64,000 nt of DNA. It comes from Desulfococcaceae bacterium HSG9 (GTDB lineage Bacteria > Desulfobacterota > Desulfobacteria > Desulfobacterales > JAUCGF01). The notes below the pieces were generated by a model. That model did no database searches. It was not told where the DNA came from and saw only the letters and a list, made by a program, of their open reading frames with translations. The position numbers and the translations under genes are program-made. The stretch spans positions 48,066-112,065 of the forward strand of contig JAUCGF010000073.1 of the NCBI GenBank assembly GCA_030378005.1, given 5' to 3'. This document shows positions 36,633-45,515 of this stretch, one piece after another (position 1 is the first letter of the stretch; each line of letters opens with the position of its first letter).

Positions 36633-38333
36633 TTATAAAGTTTTTTTCTGAGTGTAATATTGCTGGGCAATGGACACAACATTATTGATCAGCCAATAGA
36701 GGACAAGCCCTGCGGAAAAGTTGATAAAAATAACTGTAAAGGCGAGGGGCATAAATTGCATCACTTTGGCTTGGGTCGCATCTCCCACCGGTGGTGACAT
36801 TTTTTGCTGTAAGAACATGGTAACGCCCATTATGATGGTAAGCACCGGGATTCCGTAGGGTGCATCCATAAATGGAATCGAAAAGCCGAAATTACCTAAA
36901 CGATCCGGTGCCGACATATCTGTTATCCAACCGAAAAAAGGCGCATGGCGTAACTCAATGGCCTGATAGAGCATCCTGTAAAACGCAAAAAATACGGGAA
37001 TTTGGACAACCATCGGCAAACATCCGCCGATAGGATTGATTTTATAGGTTTTGTAAAGCTGCATGGTTTCTTCCTGAATGCGCTTTTTATCACCTTTATA
37101 TTTTTCTTTGACCTCGGCCATAAGGGGTTGAAGTTTTTTCATTTCAGCCATTGATTTATAGCCCTTGGTTCCCAACGGCCATAAAATAAGTTTGATTAAC
37201 AAAGTCAAAATTATAATCACAACACCGTAATTGGGAATATATTGGTAAAGAAAATTCATAAACGCAAGGCATGGTCTGGCAATAAAATCAAACCAGCCGA
37301 AATCAACGGCTTTATCAAGTTGATGCCCGGTCTGTTTTAAGATGCTGACTTTCTTTGGCCCGATAAAAATTTGGTATTCAAGCGCTGTTTGCATATTGGA
37401 CAGAATTTGCATCGGCGGCGACGCGTATTGGCTGGTAATTAAATTTGCGCCGTTCACATTCAGCCTCAGTTCGCCGTTCTGCTTTTTAACAGGAATCAGA
37501 GCTGACATAAAATAGCGATCTTCGAGCGCAATCCAATCGACCTGGCCGGCATAGATATTTTTTTCGGCAATATCGTCTAAAGCGATTTGTTCCAATGTGT
37601 TGTTAATAAATGCGCTGGGACCTGAAAAACCGAAGCGATCAATCTCTTTGGGCATAACTTTTTTTAATCCTAACAAAGCCTGTCCCTGGAAGTCCCTGTC
37701 TGATTTGTTTATAATTTTGACGGCGAGGCCAATTTTATACGATTGGGGGGTAAACAGGTATTCCTTTTGGACAATGATGCCTTGTTGTGATTGCCATGTG
37801 AAAATGACCCTTCGGGGGGAATGTTCAATAGTAATTTCGTTGTCAGTCATGTCGCCATGAAACACAGCGTTGTTCAGGTCGTTCAATTGATTGCCGCTGA
37901 TTTCCAGCGTAATATTGCCGGTTTTTATCTCATAAGGTGCCATTTGGTACAATGGGGAATCCGGTGAGGCGTTTTCTTTGTAATTGTGAAGCAAAAAACT
38001 TGTAAACAGAGCGCCTTTTTCGGATATTCCGACAGTGTAAAAAGGCGTTTTAATCGTTAACTGACGTGCCGGCCGTTCATCCGTAGCTTCTTTTAACGGC
38101 AGAGTCGTATCAGTTTCAACAGTTTCACCGGCCTTTTGCATTTCTACAGAAGGCGCAGATTCCGAAATGGCAACAGTTTCTTCATGTTTGATGTCATCTT
38201 GTTTTTGCCTGATTTCATCTTGTCGGGCGCGTTGTTGACGTTGAATGGCCTCGTTATCGACAAAAAGAAAATTCCAAACGAGGAAAACCAATAATGAAAG
38301 ACCGATTGCAAGAAATAATCTACCTTGTTCCAT
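36633..38333 (-). CDS. yidC: Membrane protein insertase YidC
   Basis: A 566-residue inner-membrane insertase of the Gram-negative type: one N-terminal helix (LAIGLSLLVFLVWNFLFV), a large periplasmic beta domain (about 85-340), and five C-terminal helices with the typical LIKLILWPLGTKGYKSMAEM and GGCLPMVVQIPVFFAFYRML. It folds and inserts membrane proteins, with or without Sec. AAAGGA precedes the ATG. Confidence 0.96.
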   Translation of the reverse strand: MEQGRLFLAIGLSLLVFLVWNFLFVDNEAIQRQQRARQDEIRQKQDDIKHEETVAISESAPSVEMQKAGETVETDTTLPLKEATDERPARQLTIKTPFYTVGISEKGALFTSFLLHNYKENASPDSPLYQMAPYEIKTGNITLEISGNQLNDLNNAVFHGDMTDNEITIEHSPRRVIFTWQSQQGIIVQKEYLFTPQSYKIGLAVKIINKSDRDFQGQALLGLKKVMPKEIDRFGFSGPSAFINNTLEQIALDDIAEKNIYAGQVDWIALEDRYFMSALIPVKKQNGELRLNVNGANLITSQYASPPMQILSNMQTALEYQIFIGPKKVSILKQTGHQLDKAVDFGWFDFIARPCLAFMNFLYQYIPNYGVVIIILTLLIKLILWPLGTKGYKSMAEMKKLQPLMAEVKEKYKGDKKRIQEETMQLYKTYKINPIGGCLPMVVQIPVFFAFYRMLYQAIELRHAPFFGWITDMSAPDRLGNFGFSIPFMDAPYGIPVLTIIMGVTMFLQQKMSPPVGDATQAKVMQFMPLAFTVIFINFSAGLVLYWLINNVVSIAQQYYTQKKTL

Positions 38334-38542
38334 AATTTTTCCTTTTAATTCAAACTAATCTGATAGGTTGTTTTTCCGACCTGTTTGACGAATTTACATA
38401 AAAAGCGGTAACACTTGCACATGGATTTTTTATCTGACTTTTCCATCTTTTTATTCATAGGGGAGTGGCAATTGTCAGGGCAAGACCGTTATGCAAGCGC
38501 GGCAAGTCGGATAAGCTGATTTTAAACAGTCGATGCGAGTAT

Positions 38543-38743
38543 TTATGGTACCGGGTCATATCCGCCCGCATGAAAGGGATGACATTTTAGGATACGCTTA
38601 ACTGCGAGGAAAACACCTTTTAAAGTTCCATACTTGGCGATTGATTGATACGCATAAGCTGAACAACTCGGATAAAAACGACATCGATTTCCTAATAACG
38701 GTGAAATCAGAATTTGGTAAAAACGAATACACAGCAATGACAA
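38543..38743 (-). CDS. yidD: Membrane protein insertion efficiency factor YidD
   Basis: A 66-residue protein with the hallmark [29 protein letters not shown] and C-terminal [13 protein letters not shown]. It probably assists YidC. Start TTG at 38743, five bases after the rnpA stop, so translation is probably coupled. The 209-base gap to yidC contains no gene. Confidence 0.93.
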   Translation of the reverse strand: MSLLCIRFYQILISPLLGNRCRFYPSCSAYAYQSIAKYGTLKGVFLAVKRILKCHPFHAGGYDPVP

Positions 38744-38748
38744 TAATG

Positions 38749-39120
38749 TTAAGAGTTTTTTAATTGTGTTCTCTCCCGAAAGTTTATTGTTTTAAAGAGC
38801 TTGCGCAGATCGGGATACACCTTTTCAGATGGTGTGCCGGCGGCCTGCTTTTTGGCAATCACATTAATATCCCAAACACCTTCAAGGCACTGTTGGTTTA
38901 AACGAAAAAATTCACGTACATAGCGCTTGATTTGGTTACGTGTAACTGCGTTCCCCACCTTTTTGGTAACCGTGATTCCAAGACGATTCTGATGGGTCGT
39001 TCCGGTTTGGTAAACAGCCAGGAAATAGTGCGTGTGTATCTTTTTACCTTTTCGAGATAACGCAATGTATTCCGTGCGTTTTAAAATTCGGTTCGCTTTG
39101 GTAAAGCTAAATTTTTTCAA
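38749..39120 (-). CDS. rnpA: Ribonuclease P protein component
   Basis: A 123-residue basic protein that binds the RNase P RNA and helps mature tRNA 5' ends. The signature [16 protein letters not shown] corresponds to the conserved RNR-type motif, and [14 protein letters not shown] is typical. The start is TTG (39120); an in-frame TGA a few codons upstream excludes a longer form. Confidence 0.94.
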   Translation of the reverse strand: MKKFSFTKANRILKRTEYIALSRKGKKIHTHYFLAVYQTGTTHQNRLGITVTKKVGNAVTRNQIKRYVREFFRLNQQCLEGVWDINVIAKKQAAGTPSEKVYPDLRKLFKTINFRERTQLKNS

Positions 39121-39148
39121 TAATTCGTCCGAAAATCATAATAGTCCG

Positions 39149-39283
39149 TTAAAGTGCCAGTCTTTTACGACCTTTGGCGCGGCGACGATTGATAATTCTG
39201 CGCCCGGCTTTGGATGACATACGTTTCAAAAATCCGTGTTTACGGGCGCGTTTGATTCGACTGGGTTGAAATGTTCTTTTCAT
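39149..39283 (-). CDS. rpmH: 50S ribosomal protein L34
   Basis: A 44-residue protein reading [19 protein letters not shown] and on to [12 protein letters not shown]. All features of L34 are present, including MKRTFQPS and GR(R)[16 protein letters not shown] lies upstream of the ATG at 39283. It heads the rpmH-rnpA-yidD-yidC-jag-mnmE order found across bacteria. Confidence 0.97.
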   Translation of the reverse strand: MKRTFQPSRIKRARKHGFLKRMSSKAGRRIINRRRAKGRKRLAL

Positions 39284-39390
39284 AATCTTAACTCCTTTTC
39301 TTTTAATATGGTTGATATTTGCTTTAAATCATAATCACTGAATTATGTTAAGCAACATAATTTTCTAATGCTTTGTACATATACCGATCC

Positions 39391-39461
39391 AATTTTGGTT
39401 TTTCCAGATTAGCGGAGTGCGATCTTCAGCTTGCAGGTGAAATCTGGAAAAACCAAAAGTT
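39391..39461 (+). repeat. Complete palindromic repeat A with 18-bp flanking arms
   Basis: The core GGAGTGCGATCTTCAGCTTGC (39414-39434; written here as GGAGTGC + GATCTTCAGC + TTGC) is enclosed by TTTTGGTTTTTCCAGATT and its exact reverse complement (39441-39458). The whole forms a long hairpin between rpmH and leuB. This copy defines the full element; those inside genes carry only the core. Confidence 0.8.
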
Positions 39462-39558
39462 AAATTACAGCTTTCTTTTTTACATATTGTAAGTTGCCCG
39501 ATCATTTATGCTACCATGTAAGGATGAAAGCAGTTCCCGTTTAAGGATAAAGTTTTAA

Positions 39559-40626
39559 TCAGGCATTCCGAATTGCATCGACCACCAAGTCACCTACCTG
39601 GCTGGTACCAAAACCCATTTTGTTTGCTTCCATGCTTTTCAGATTATTTTGGATAACCGAAATGACCGCTTTTTCAACTGACTCAGCGGCTTGGAATTCG
39701 CCCAGGTGGGATAGCATCATTTGTACAGCCATAATCGCCGCCAGCGGATTGATACAATTTTTGCCGGTATATTTGGGTGCAGAACCGCCGATAGGCTCGA
39801 ATATACCGGTTCCTTGGGGGTTGATATTGCCACCGGCGGCGATTCCCATGCCGCCTTGAATCATTGCGCCGATATCGGTGATAATATCACCGAACATATT
39901 ATCCGTTACAATGACATCAAACCATTCCGGATTTTTCACCATCCACATGCAGGTCGCATCCACATGAGCATAGTCTTTTTCAATATCGGGATACTCCTCG
40001 CCCACTTCGTGAAAAGTTCTTTCCCATAAATCAAAAGCATACGTAAGTACATTGGTTTTGCCGCAGAGTGTCAGTTTTTTACCCTGATTTCGCTGGCGAC
40101 AATATTCAAAAGCGTAGCGTAAACAGCGTTCTACGCCTTTACGGGTGTTAATCGATTCCTGAACAGCAATTTCATCAGCCGTGCCTTTTTTCAAGAAACC
40201 GCCGGCACCGGCATAAAGCCCTTCTGTGTTTTCACGTACAACATCAAAATCGATCTCTTCCGGCCCTTTGTTTTTTAATGGCGTATCCACGCCCGGATAC
40301 AGCTTCACCGGGCGCAGATTGATATACAGATCAAGCGCAAAGCGCAGGTTCAGCAGAATGCCTTTCTCCAAAATACCTGGTTTCACATCCGGATGGCCGA
40401 TGGCTCCGAGAAGAACAGCGTCTAAAGCGCGAATCTCTTCAATAGCATCATCATTAATGGTTTCACCGGTTTTTAGATAATGTTCGCCGCCGAAATGATA
40501 ATGAATCAGGTTATATCGGATATTCGCGCGTTCCGCTACGGCCTGTAACACTTTTAATCCTTCGGCAGCCACTTCAGGGCCGGTTCCGTCACCCGCGAGA
40601 ACGCCCAAAGTATATGTTTTTGACAT
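39559..40626 (-). CDS. leuB: 3-isopropylmalate dehydrogenase
   Basis: A 355-residue enzyme of leucine synthesis that oxidises and decarboxylates 3-isopropylmalate with NAD. It shows LAGDGTGPEV, LLGAIGHPDV, LNLRFALDLYINLRP, VRENTEGLYAG and the metal-binding VTDNMFGDIITDIGAM, with GSAPKYTGKN near the end. Related beta-decarboxylating dehydrogenases (tartrate, isocitrate) are less likely. AAAGGAG precedes the ATG. No other leu genes are nearby. Confidence 0.88.
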   Translation of the reverse strand: MSKTYTLGVLAGDGTGPEVAAEGLKVLQAVAERANIRYNLIHYHFGGEHYLKTGETINDDAIEEIRALDAVLLGAIGHPDVKPGILEKGILLNLRFALDLYINLRPVKLYPGVDTPLKNKGPEEIDFDVVRENTEGLYAGAGGFLKKGTADEIAVQESINTRKGVERCLRYAFEYCRQRNQGKKLTLCGKTNVLTYAFDLWERTFHEVGEEYPDIEKDYAHVDATCMWMVKNPEWFDVIVTDNMFGDIITDIGAMIQGGMGIAAGGNINPQGTGIFEPIGGSAPKYTGKNCINPLAAIMAVQMMLSHLGEFQAAESVEKAVISVIQNNLKSMEANKMGFGTSQVGDLVVDAIRNA

Positions 40627-40665
40627 AAAAATCTCCTTTCATTCATAGTTTTAAAAATTCAGTCA

Positions 40666-41253
40666 TTAATGCAACAGATCATTTTTATAGGTAAATTCGG
40701 CTTTTAATTTGCCGCTAGGGTAAAACTCTTTACTGACACCTTCCCGTTTCCCATTCACATAATTATCTTGTCGTTGGACAGCACCGTCTTCATAATAGCT
40801 TACTGCCGGGCCTTCAACCTTATTATCTACATATTCAGCTTTGTATTGTAACTTACCACTTTTATAATAACGTTTGCTTACACCGTGCATTTTTCCATCT
40901 TTATACGGGGTTTCAGCTTGTACAGAGCCATCGTCAAAAAACAATTTGGAAATTCCCTGGGGAAGATTGTCAACGTATTCAATTTCTAATTGAAGTTTTC
41001 CGTTTTCGTGAAATCTTTTTTCAATGCCTTCTTTTTTGCTGTTTTTATAAGGAATTTTAGCTCTGACTTGCTTATTTTTGTAATATTCCACGCGTTCGCC
41101 TTCGAGTTTGCCATTGACATAAGTTTCTTCAAACTCAAGTTCACCTGTTTCATAATAGCCTTTTCCACCTGCATTGGCACTGGCAATCCAGCCCAATAGC
41201 AATAACAGGGTGATCAGATAAACACTTGCCATTCGTTTTTGTGATTGTTGCAT
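40666..41253 (-). CDS. Secreted MORN-type repeat protein (YwqK-like)
   Basis: A 195-residue protein with a signal peptide (YLITLLLLLGWIASANA) followed by about seven repeats of about 23 residues of the form YYxxGKLxxExxYxxGKxxG. Such repeats are seen in YwqK-type proteins, some of which are called antitoxins, but they are also common as surface or periplasmic repeat proteins; the signal peptide supports the second. GGAGG precedes the ATG. Function unknown. Confidence 0.78.
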   Translation of the reverse strand: MQQSQKRMASVYLITLLLLLGWIASANAGGKGYYETGELEFEETYVNGKLEGERVEYYKNKQVRAKIPYKNSKKEGIEKRFHENGKLQLEIEYVDNLPQGISKLFFDDGSVQAETPYKDGKMHGVSKRYYKSGKLQYKAEYVDNKVEGPAVSYYEDGAVQRQDNYVNGKREGVSKEFYPSGKLKAEFTYKNDLLH

Positions 41254-41388
41254 TCAAAATCCTCCTTGATAATTATTTTGAATAAAATTGTTGAAATAAA
41301 TACGTTTCCACTCTGAATTCCAAATTATATACAGTGTCGGATTCATTGATTCAAGAAAAATCAATCTGACGGTTTACCGATTCCATGC

Positions 41389-42579
41389 TTAATGCCGATC
41401 CTGATATTCAAGAAAGGGTTGAAATTCCAGCCGGTAGATATACAACAGCACCATGGTCAACCCGAAAATTAACGGTCCGTAAAGCAGTCCTATCAGGCCG
41501 AAATAATTGATACCGCCCAGAATGGCAAAAAAGATCAGCATCGTACTCATATCGGCCGAACCTTTCATAAAAAGCGGACGCACCACTTGATCAATCGTGC
41601 CAACAACAATAGCACACCATAGCACGATAAAAAGCGCATAACCCCATTTACCCGATAGAAGCAGATAAAGTGCCGCCGGCCCCCATATCAACATTGTTCC
41701 CACAATCGGCACCAGAGATGCAAAGGCCATCATAATGCCCCAAAAAAGACCCGGCAATCCCGCAATCCAAAACGCTATGGCGCCGGCGGTACCTTGAGCA
41801 ATCGCCGTGACAAAGGTTCCCAAAAGCGCTGAACTGGCTACAGATTTGACTTTCTCTATAATCTGATCTTCCTGGCTGGCACTTAAAGGCGACAGGTGTA
41901 AAAGCGATTTTACAAATTCTCGGGAATCTCGTATTAAAAAGAAAAAAACAAATATCATCATGCCAAATTTGGCAAAGATAGCGGTGATATTGCCAACCAG
42001 ACTGCCCCCCTGATTAAGCAGCCATTTACTGATGGTCGCACTTAATTTAAGCAGAGATTGATCAATTTCAAAGTTTTTAACATCCAAACCCGGTAAGTAC
42101 TGATCAACCAAAGCAATTATTTTGACGATCCAAGGCAATTCCATCAATTGGTTAAATTTACCGGCGGCGATCCATTCCGAGATCGCATGAAAGGATTGAG
42201 TACCTTGGCGAATCAGCGAAATAAGTATCAGAGTTAATGGAAGAACTACAACCATGGTTAATAAAATACATGACAGAAACGCTGCCAGATTCTCCCTTCG
42301 GCCAAAACGTTTTCTTATTTTGCGGTGTATCGGTTTGAAAACCGTGGCCAGAATAATGGCAAAAATAATCGTATTCACATAAGGGGAAAGAATATGATAA
42401 CATGCGAAAAGTAGCCAAAACAGAATAAAAAATAAAAAATAATGGGCGGGAGAAAGCTTTACAGTTTTATTCTGGATAATTTTATCCGAATCATTATTTG
42501 CAATCAATTCAGAACCAACAGATGAATTGACGCTATTTTCACCTGCTTCAAGCAATTCAGTTTCAACTGGTGTTGTCAT
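41389..42579 (-). CDS. AI-2E family transporter (PerM-like permease)
   Basis: About 396 residues with eight predicted helices. The C-terminal half has the family features GLPGLFWGIMMAFASLVPIVG and LLYGPLIFGLTMVLLYIYRLE. Members export small molecules or act as Na+/H+ antiporters; the name AI-2E does not establish the substrate. I chose the ATG at 42579, which has GAGGGA upstream, over the frame start at 42645. Confidence 0.85.
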   Translation of the reverse strand: MTTPVETELLEAGENSVNSSVGSELIANNDSDKIIQNKTVKLSPAHYFLFFILFWLLFACYHILSPYVNTIIFAIILATVFKPIHRKIRKRFGRRENLAAFLSCILLTMVVVLPLTLILISLIRQGTQSFHAISEWIAAGKFNQLMELPWIVKIIALVDQYLPGLDVKNFEIDQSLLKLSATISKWLLNQGGSLVGNITAIFAKFGMMIFVFFFLIRDSREFVKSLLHLSPLSASQEDQIIEKVKSVASSALLGTFVTAIAQGTAGAIAFWIAGLPGLFWGIMMAFASLVPIVGTMLIWGPAALYLLLSGKWGYALFIVLWCAIVVGTIDQVVRPLFMKGSADMSTMLIFFAILGGINYFGLIGLLYGPLIFGLTMVLLYIYRLEFQPFLEYQDRH

Positions 42580-42894
42580 AATGTTATCCCTCACATACAA
42601 AATACAGAACTGTGTAACAAATAATACAATATCATTCCTTAACATGAGAAAGCGATTGAATATTGTTGCTTCATTGTTATACTACTAAATAAAAAAAGGG
42701 AAGCTTGAATTTTATCTTTTTTTATAGCCGTTTTGACATCCTTCATTTGTCGGTTTACACATTTTTAATGTCGAGTGAATTCCATTACTCTTCACCCACC
42801 TACAAAAATTTGTAAATAAATAGATCGAAAAAAGGTAAACTATTTTTTGCTTGCATTTCCGTAGAACTATTTGTAGATTGTTTTACATAAGGGG
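42580..42894. other. Divergent intergenic region
   Basis: AT-rich spacer between two genes reading outward. It should hold both promoters, but no convincing -35/-10 pair or operator is seen. No gene remnant or dispersed repeat is recognised. Confidence 0.5.
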
Positions 42895-42918
42895 ATGTTT
42901 AAAGGAATATTGCTATTC

Positions 42919-43713
42919 ATGGATCGAAGAGCCTTTATCATAAAAAGTGCAGCGTTTTTGACCGGGAATTTTGCAGTGTCAAGGCAGTTTATCAAAACTG
43001 CTGGTGCCGCCATTCCTCCGCCAAAGATTAAACGACGCCCTTGTGTGGCGATAATTATAGATGACATCGGATACAGCCGAAAACGTGCCTGGCAATTTTT
43101 AAAAATTGGAATTCCGCTTACTTTTTCAATTTTGCCCCAGCTTACCTATTCCTGTGAATTAGCCTCGGCCATTCATGACCATGGCCATGAAATAATGCTC
43201 CATCAACCCATGGAGCCATATAATATGAAGAATCATAATCCGGGGCCGGCAGCGATTTACACTCGTCATGGCCGGAAACAGATACAAAATACTATGGCTC
43301 TGAATATCCGTTCAACACCGTTTGTCGTTGGCGTCAATAACCACATGGGATCAAGGTTTACCGAACAACAGGATAAAATCAGGCCGGCACTCGAAGTGGT
43401 ACGCTCCAATGACCTTTTTTTTATCGATAGCCGTACTTCGGGACGTTCGATAGCTTATAAAACGGCGCTGGCTATGCAAATGACCACATTACCACGTCAT
43501 TTTTTTTTAGATAATACCACCTTGCAACCTGTAATTTCAGCCCAGTTAAACAAATTAAAAAGGCGCGCTTTGAAATATGGTTATGCAATAGGTATTGGGC
43601 ACCCGTTCCCCTGGACAGTCAAGGCGATTGCCCGTTTCGCCAGTAACCTCAATCCTTCCCAAATCAAATTGACATACATCTCAGAAGTTTTAAAAATTGC
43701 TAAAAGCGTATGA
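42919..43713 (+). CDS. Divergent polysaccharide deacetylase family protein
   Basis: About 264 residues. The N-terminus MDRRAFIIKSAAFLTG resembles a twin-arginine signal. The catalytic-type domain begins CVAIIIDDIGYSRKRA, with DHGHEIMLHQPMEP, GVNNHMGSRFT, FFIDSRTSGRS and IGIGHPFPWT. These are marks of the divergent polysaccharide deacetylase group (DUF610), related to carbohydrate esterases. The frame opens at 42895, but the ATG there is too close to AAGGGG; 42919 is as likely. Substrate unknown. Confidence 0.82.
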   Translation: MDRRAFIIKSAAFLTGNFAVSRQFIKTAGAAIPPPKIKRRPCVAIIIDDIGYSRKRAWQFLKIGIPLTFSILPQLTYSCELASAIHDHGHEIMLHQPMEPYNMKNHNPGPAAIYTRHGRKQIQNTMALNIRSTPFVVGVNNHMGSRFTEQQDKIRPALEVVRSNDLFFIDSRTSGRSIAYKTALAMQMTTLPRHFFLDNTTLQPVISAQLNKLKRRALKYGYAIGIGHPFPWTVKAIARFASNLNPSQIKLTYISEVLKIAKSV

Positions 43714-43893
43714 AATTTGAATTGCTTTCAAAAATCGCTTGTATTAAGTCTGAACCTCTGCCTTTATCAGGCGTATGCTTTAAAAGAGGAATCGAATAAT
43801 CCCTTTAACAAAATTAATTGTAAATATACCCGATATTGATTGCTTGATTGTTTATCGCCGTATCAGATCAGAGCGATCATCAGGAGGAACAAA

Positions 43894-44385
43894 ATGATAA
43901 ATCAATGCTCATGCGGTTCCGGCCGCACTTTGGAAGAATGCTGCCAACCTTTGTTAGACGGTGTCAGGGAAGCCCGCACGGCTGAAGAACTGTTGCGCGC
44001 CCGCTATACTTCCCACTGCCTTAAAGAATCAGCGTATATCCTAAAAACGATTCATCCTGATAAAAGTAATCCGGATGATGAAAAAACACTTGATGAATGG
44101 TTTCGCACCGCGGACTGGGCTGAATTAAAAATACTCGACATTCAAAAAGGCGGTTTGGATGATGACGAAGGCCAAATTGAATTTATCGCCGAATATTCTG
44201 GCAAAAAAGGGCCTGACCGGCATCATGAATTATCAATTTTCAAAAAATTCAATGGACAATGGCGTTTTTACGACAGCCAGACACCAAAAGTTAAACAATA
44301 TGTCCGCACTTCCCCCAAAATAGGGCGTAATCATCCTTGTCCCTGTGGAAGCGGTAAAAAATATAAAAAATGCTGTGGCAAGTAA
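43894..44385 (+). CDS. YchJ/UPF0225 protein with SEC-C metal-binding motifs
   Basis: A 163-residue protein with a Cys-rich motif at each end: [15 protein letters not shown] at the start and [17 protein letters not shown] at the end. The central domain contains [19 protein letters not shown]. The C-terminal motif is the same zinc-binding SEC-C module as at the end of SecA. The start at 43894 follows AGGAGGAA; the longer frame from 43840 is rejected. Role unknown. Confidence 0.92.
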   Translation: MINQCSCGSGRTLEECCQPLLDGVREARTAEELLRARYTSHCLKESAYILKTIHPDKSNPDDEKTLDEWFRTADWAELKILDIQKGGLDDDEGQIEFIAEYSGKKGPDRHHELSIFKKFNGQWRFYDSQTPKVKQYVRTSPKIGRNHPCPCGSGKKYKKCCGK

Positions 44386-44442
44386 GATGTTTTACAGATT
44401 TTTATTATAAAGTTACAAATTATTTCATAAACGGAGGAAAGC

Positions 44443-45480
44443 ATGGAAATATTTGGTATTGACATCGGATTCGGGTTTACCAAAGCCACCAACGGCAATG
44501 AATTTGTTATTTTTAAATCACTCATGGGAGAAGCCACGGACATTCAATTCAAAATGGACCTGTCAACCGACACGTTTTCGAAAAATCTGCACGTTACGAT
44601 TGACGATCAATCTTATTTTATCGGGGATTTCGCCGAACAACAGTCTAATGCGCGCAAATACACTTTAGACCAAGATTTGCTTGTCAAAGATTTTGTAAAG
44701 ATATTTTGTTTGACCGGCCTGGGCGTGTTAACCGAAAAAACGGTCCCGCTAAATGTTGTATCAGGCCTGCCGGTGGGGTATTTTGAGCAATATCGTAAAC
44801 CGTTTGCGAATATTTTAAAAGGGTCGCATGAAATCACTTTTCATAGAACTGACCAAACAGCGGTTTCCAAAAAGCTGGAAATCAAAAATGTCAAAATGAT
44901 TCCCCAACCTCTCGGAACGCTGTTAAATTTACTGATGGATGATGACGGCAAAGTGATCAGTAAAGAGCTGGCGCAACAAAAAGTCGGTCTCGTGGATATC
45001 GGTTTTCGCACCACCGATTTTACAATCATTGATCATTTGCGCTATATCGAACGCGGAAGTACCACTACCGACACCGGAACATCCAAATGTTTTGCCGTAA
45101 TTGCCAAAAAATTGCGCCAGGAATGCGGTGTCAATGTAGAATTGTTTCGATTGTATAAAGCGGTGGAAACCGGCTTTATCAAAATCAGGGGACACGAATA
45201 CAATATCAGCAAATTCCGTGATCAGGTTTTTGCCAACGCGGCCGGAACCATTGCCAGTGAAATCGACCGGCTCTGGGCGGATGACTGGGATATTGACAAG
45301 ATCGTTTTAACCGGAGGCGGCAGCGTGGAATTGGCCAAACATCTTCAACCGATGATTGCCGGTAATGTGATGCCGGTTGAAAACAACATCGACATGCGTT
45401 TGAATAACGTGCAGGGATACATAAAATTCGGCAAACATATCTGGGGAAAAACGGATTCGGATGACGCCGCTTCTTCATGA
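44443..45480 (+). CDS. ParM/StbA-like actin-type ATPase
   Basis: A 345-residue actin-fold protein. Phosphate 1 motif FGIDIGFGFTKATNG, phosphate 2 VGLVDIGFRTTDFTII, and the adenosine motif IVLTGGGSVELAKHL are in the expected order. Relatives form filaments that segregate plasmids. Here the gene is on what appears to be the chromosome, and no ParR-like adaptor or centromere repeats are seen next to it. A cytoskeletal or phage/plasmid-derived role is possible. GGAGGA lies upstream of the ATG. Confidence 0.82.
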   Translation: MEIFGIDIGFGFTKATNGNEFVIFKSLMGEATDIQFKMDLSTDTFSKNLHVTIDDQSYFIGDFAEQQSNARKYTLDQDLLVKDFVKIFCLTGLGVLTEKTVPLNVVSGLPVGYFEQYRKPFANILKGSHEITFHRTDQTAVSKKLEIKNVKMIPQPLGTLLNLLMDDDGKVISKELAQQKVGLVDIGFRTTDFTIIDHLRYIERGSTTTDTGTSKCFAVIAKKLRQECGVNVELFRLYKAVETGFIKIRGHEYNISKFRDQVFANAAGTIASEIDRLWADDWDIDKIVLTGGGSVELAKHLQPMIAGNVMPVENNIDMRLNNVQGYIKFGKHIWGKTDSDDAASS

Positions 45481-45515
45481 CAGACTCAGAATCAAAGTAC
45501 GTTTGAAATATGATA

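Noticed and set aside
39300..39558. Replication origin next to rpmH
   Set aside because: The rpmH-rnpA-yidC cluster often lies near dnaA and oriC, but there is no dnaA, dnaN or cluster of DnaA boxes here; only repeat A is seen.
40666..41253. Antitoxin of a toxin-antitoxin pair (YwqK annotation)
   Set aside because: The protein has a signal peptide and no toxin gene is adjacent, so an antitoxin role is not supported.
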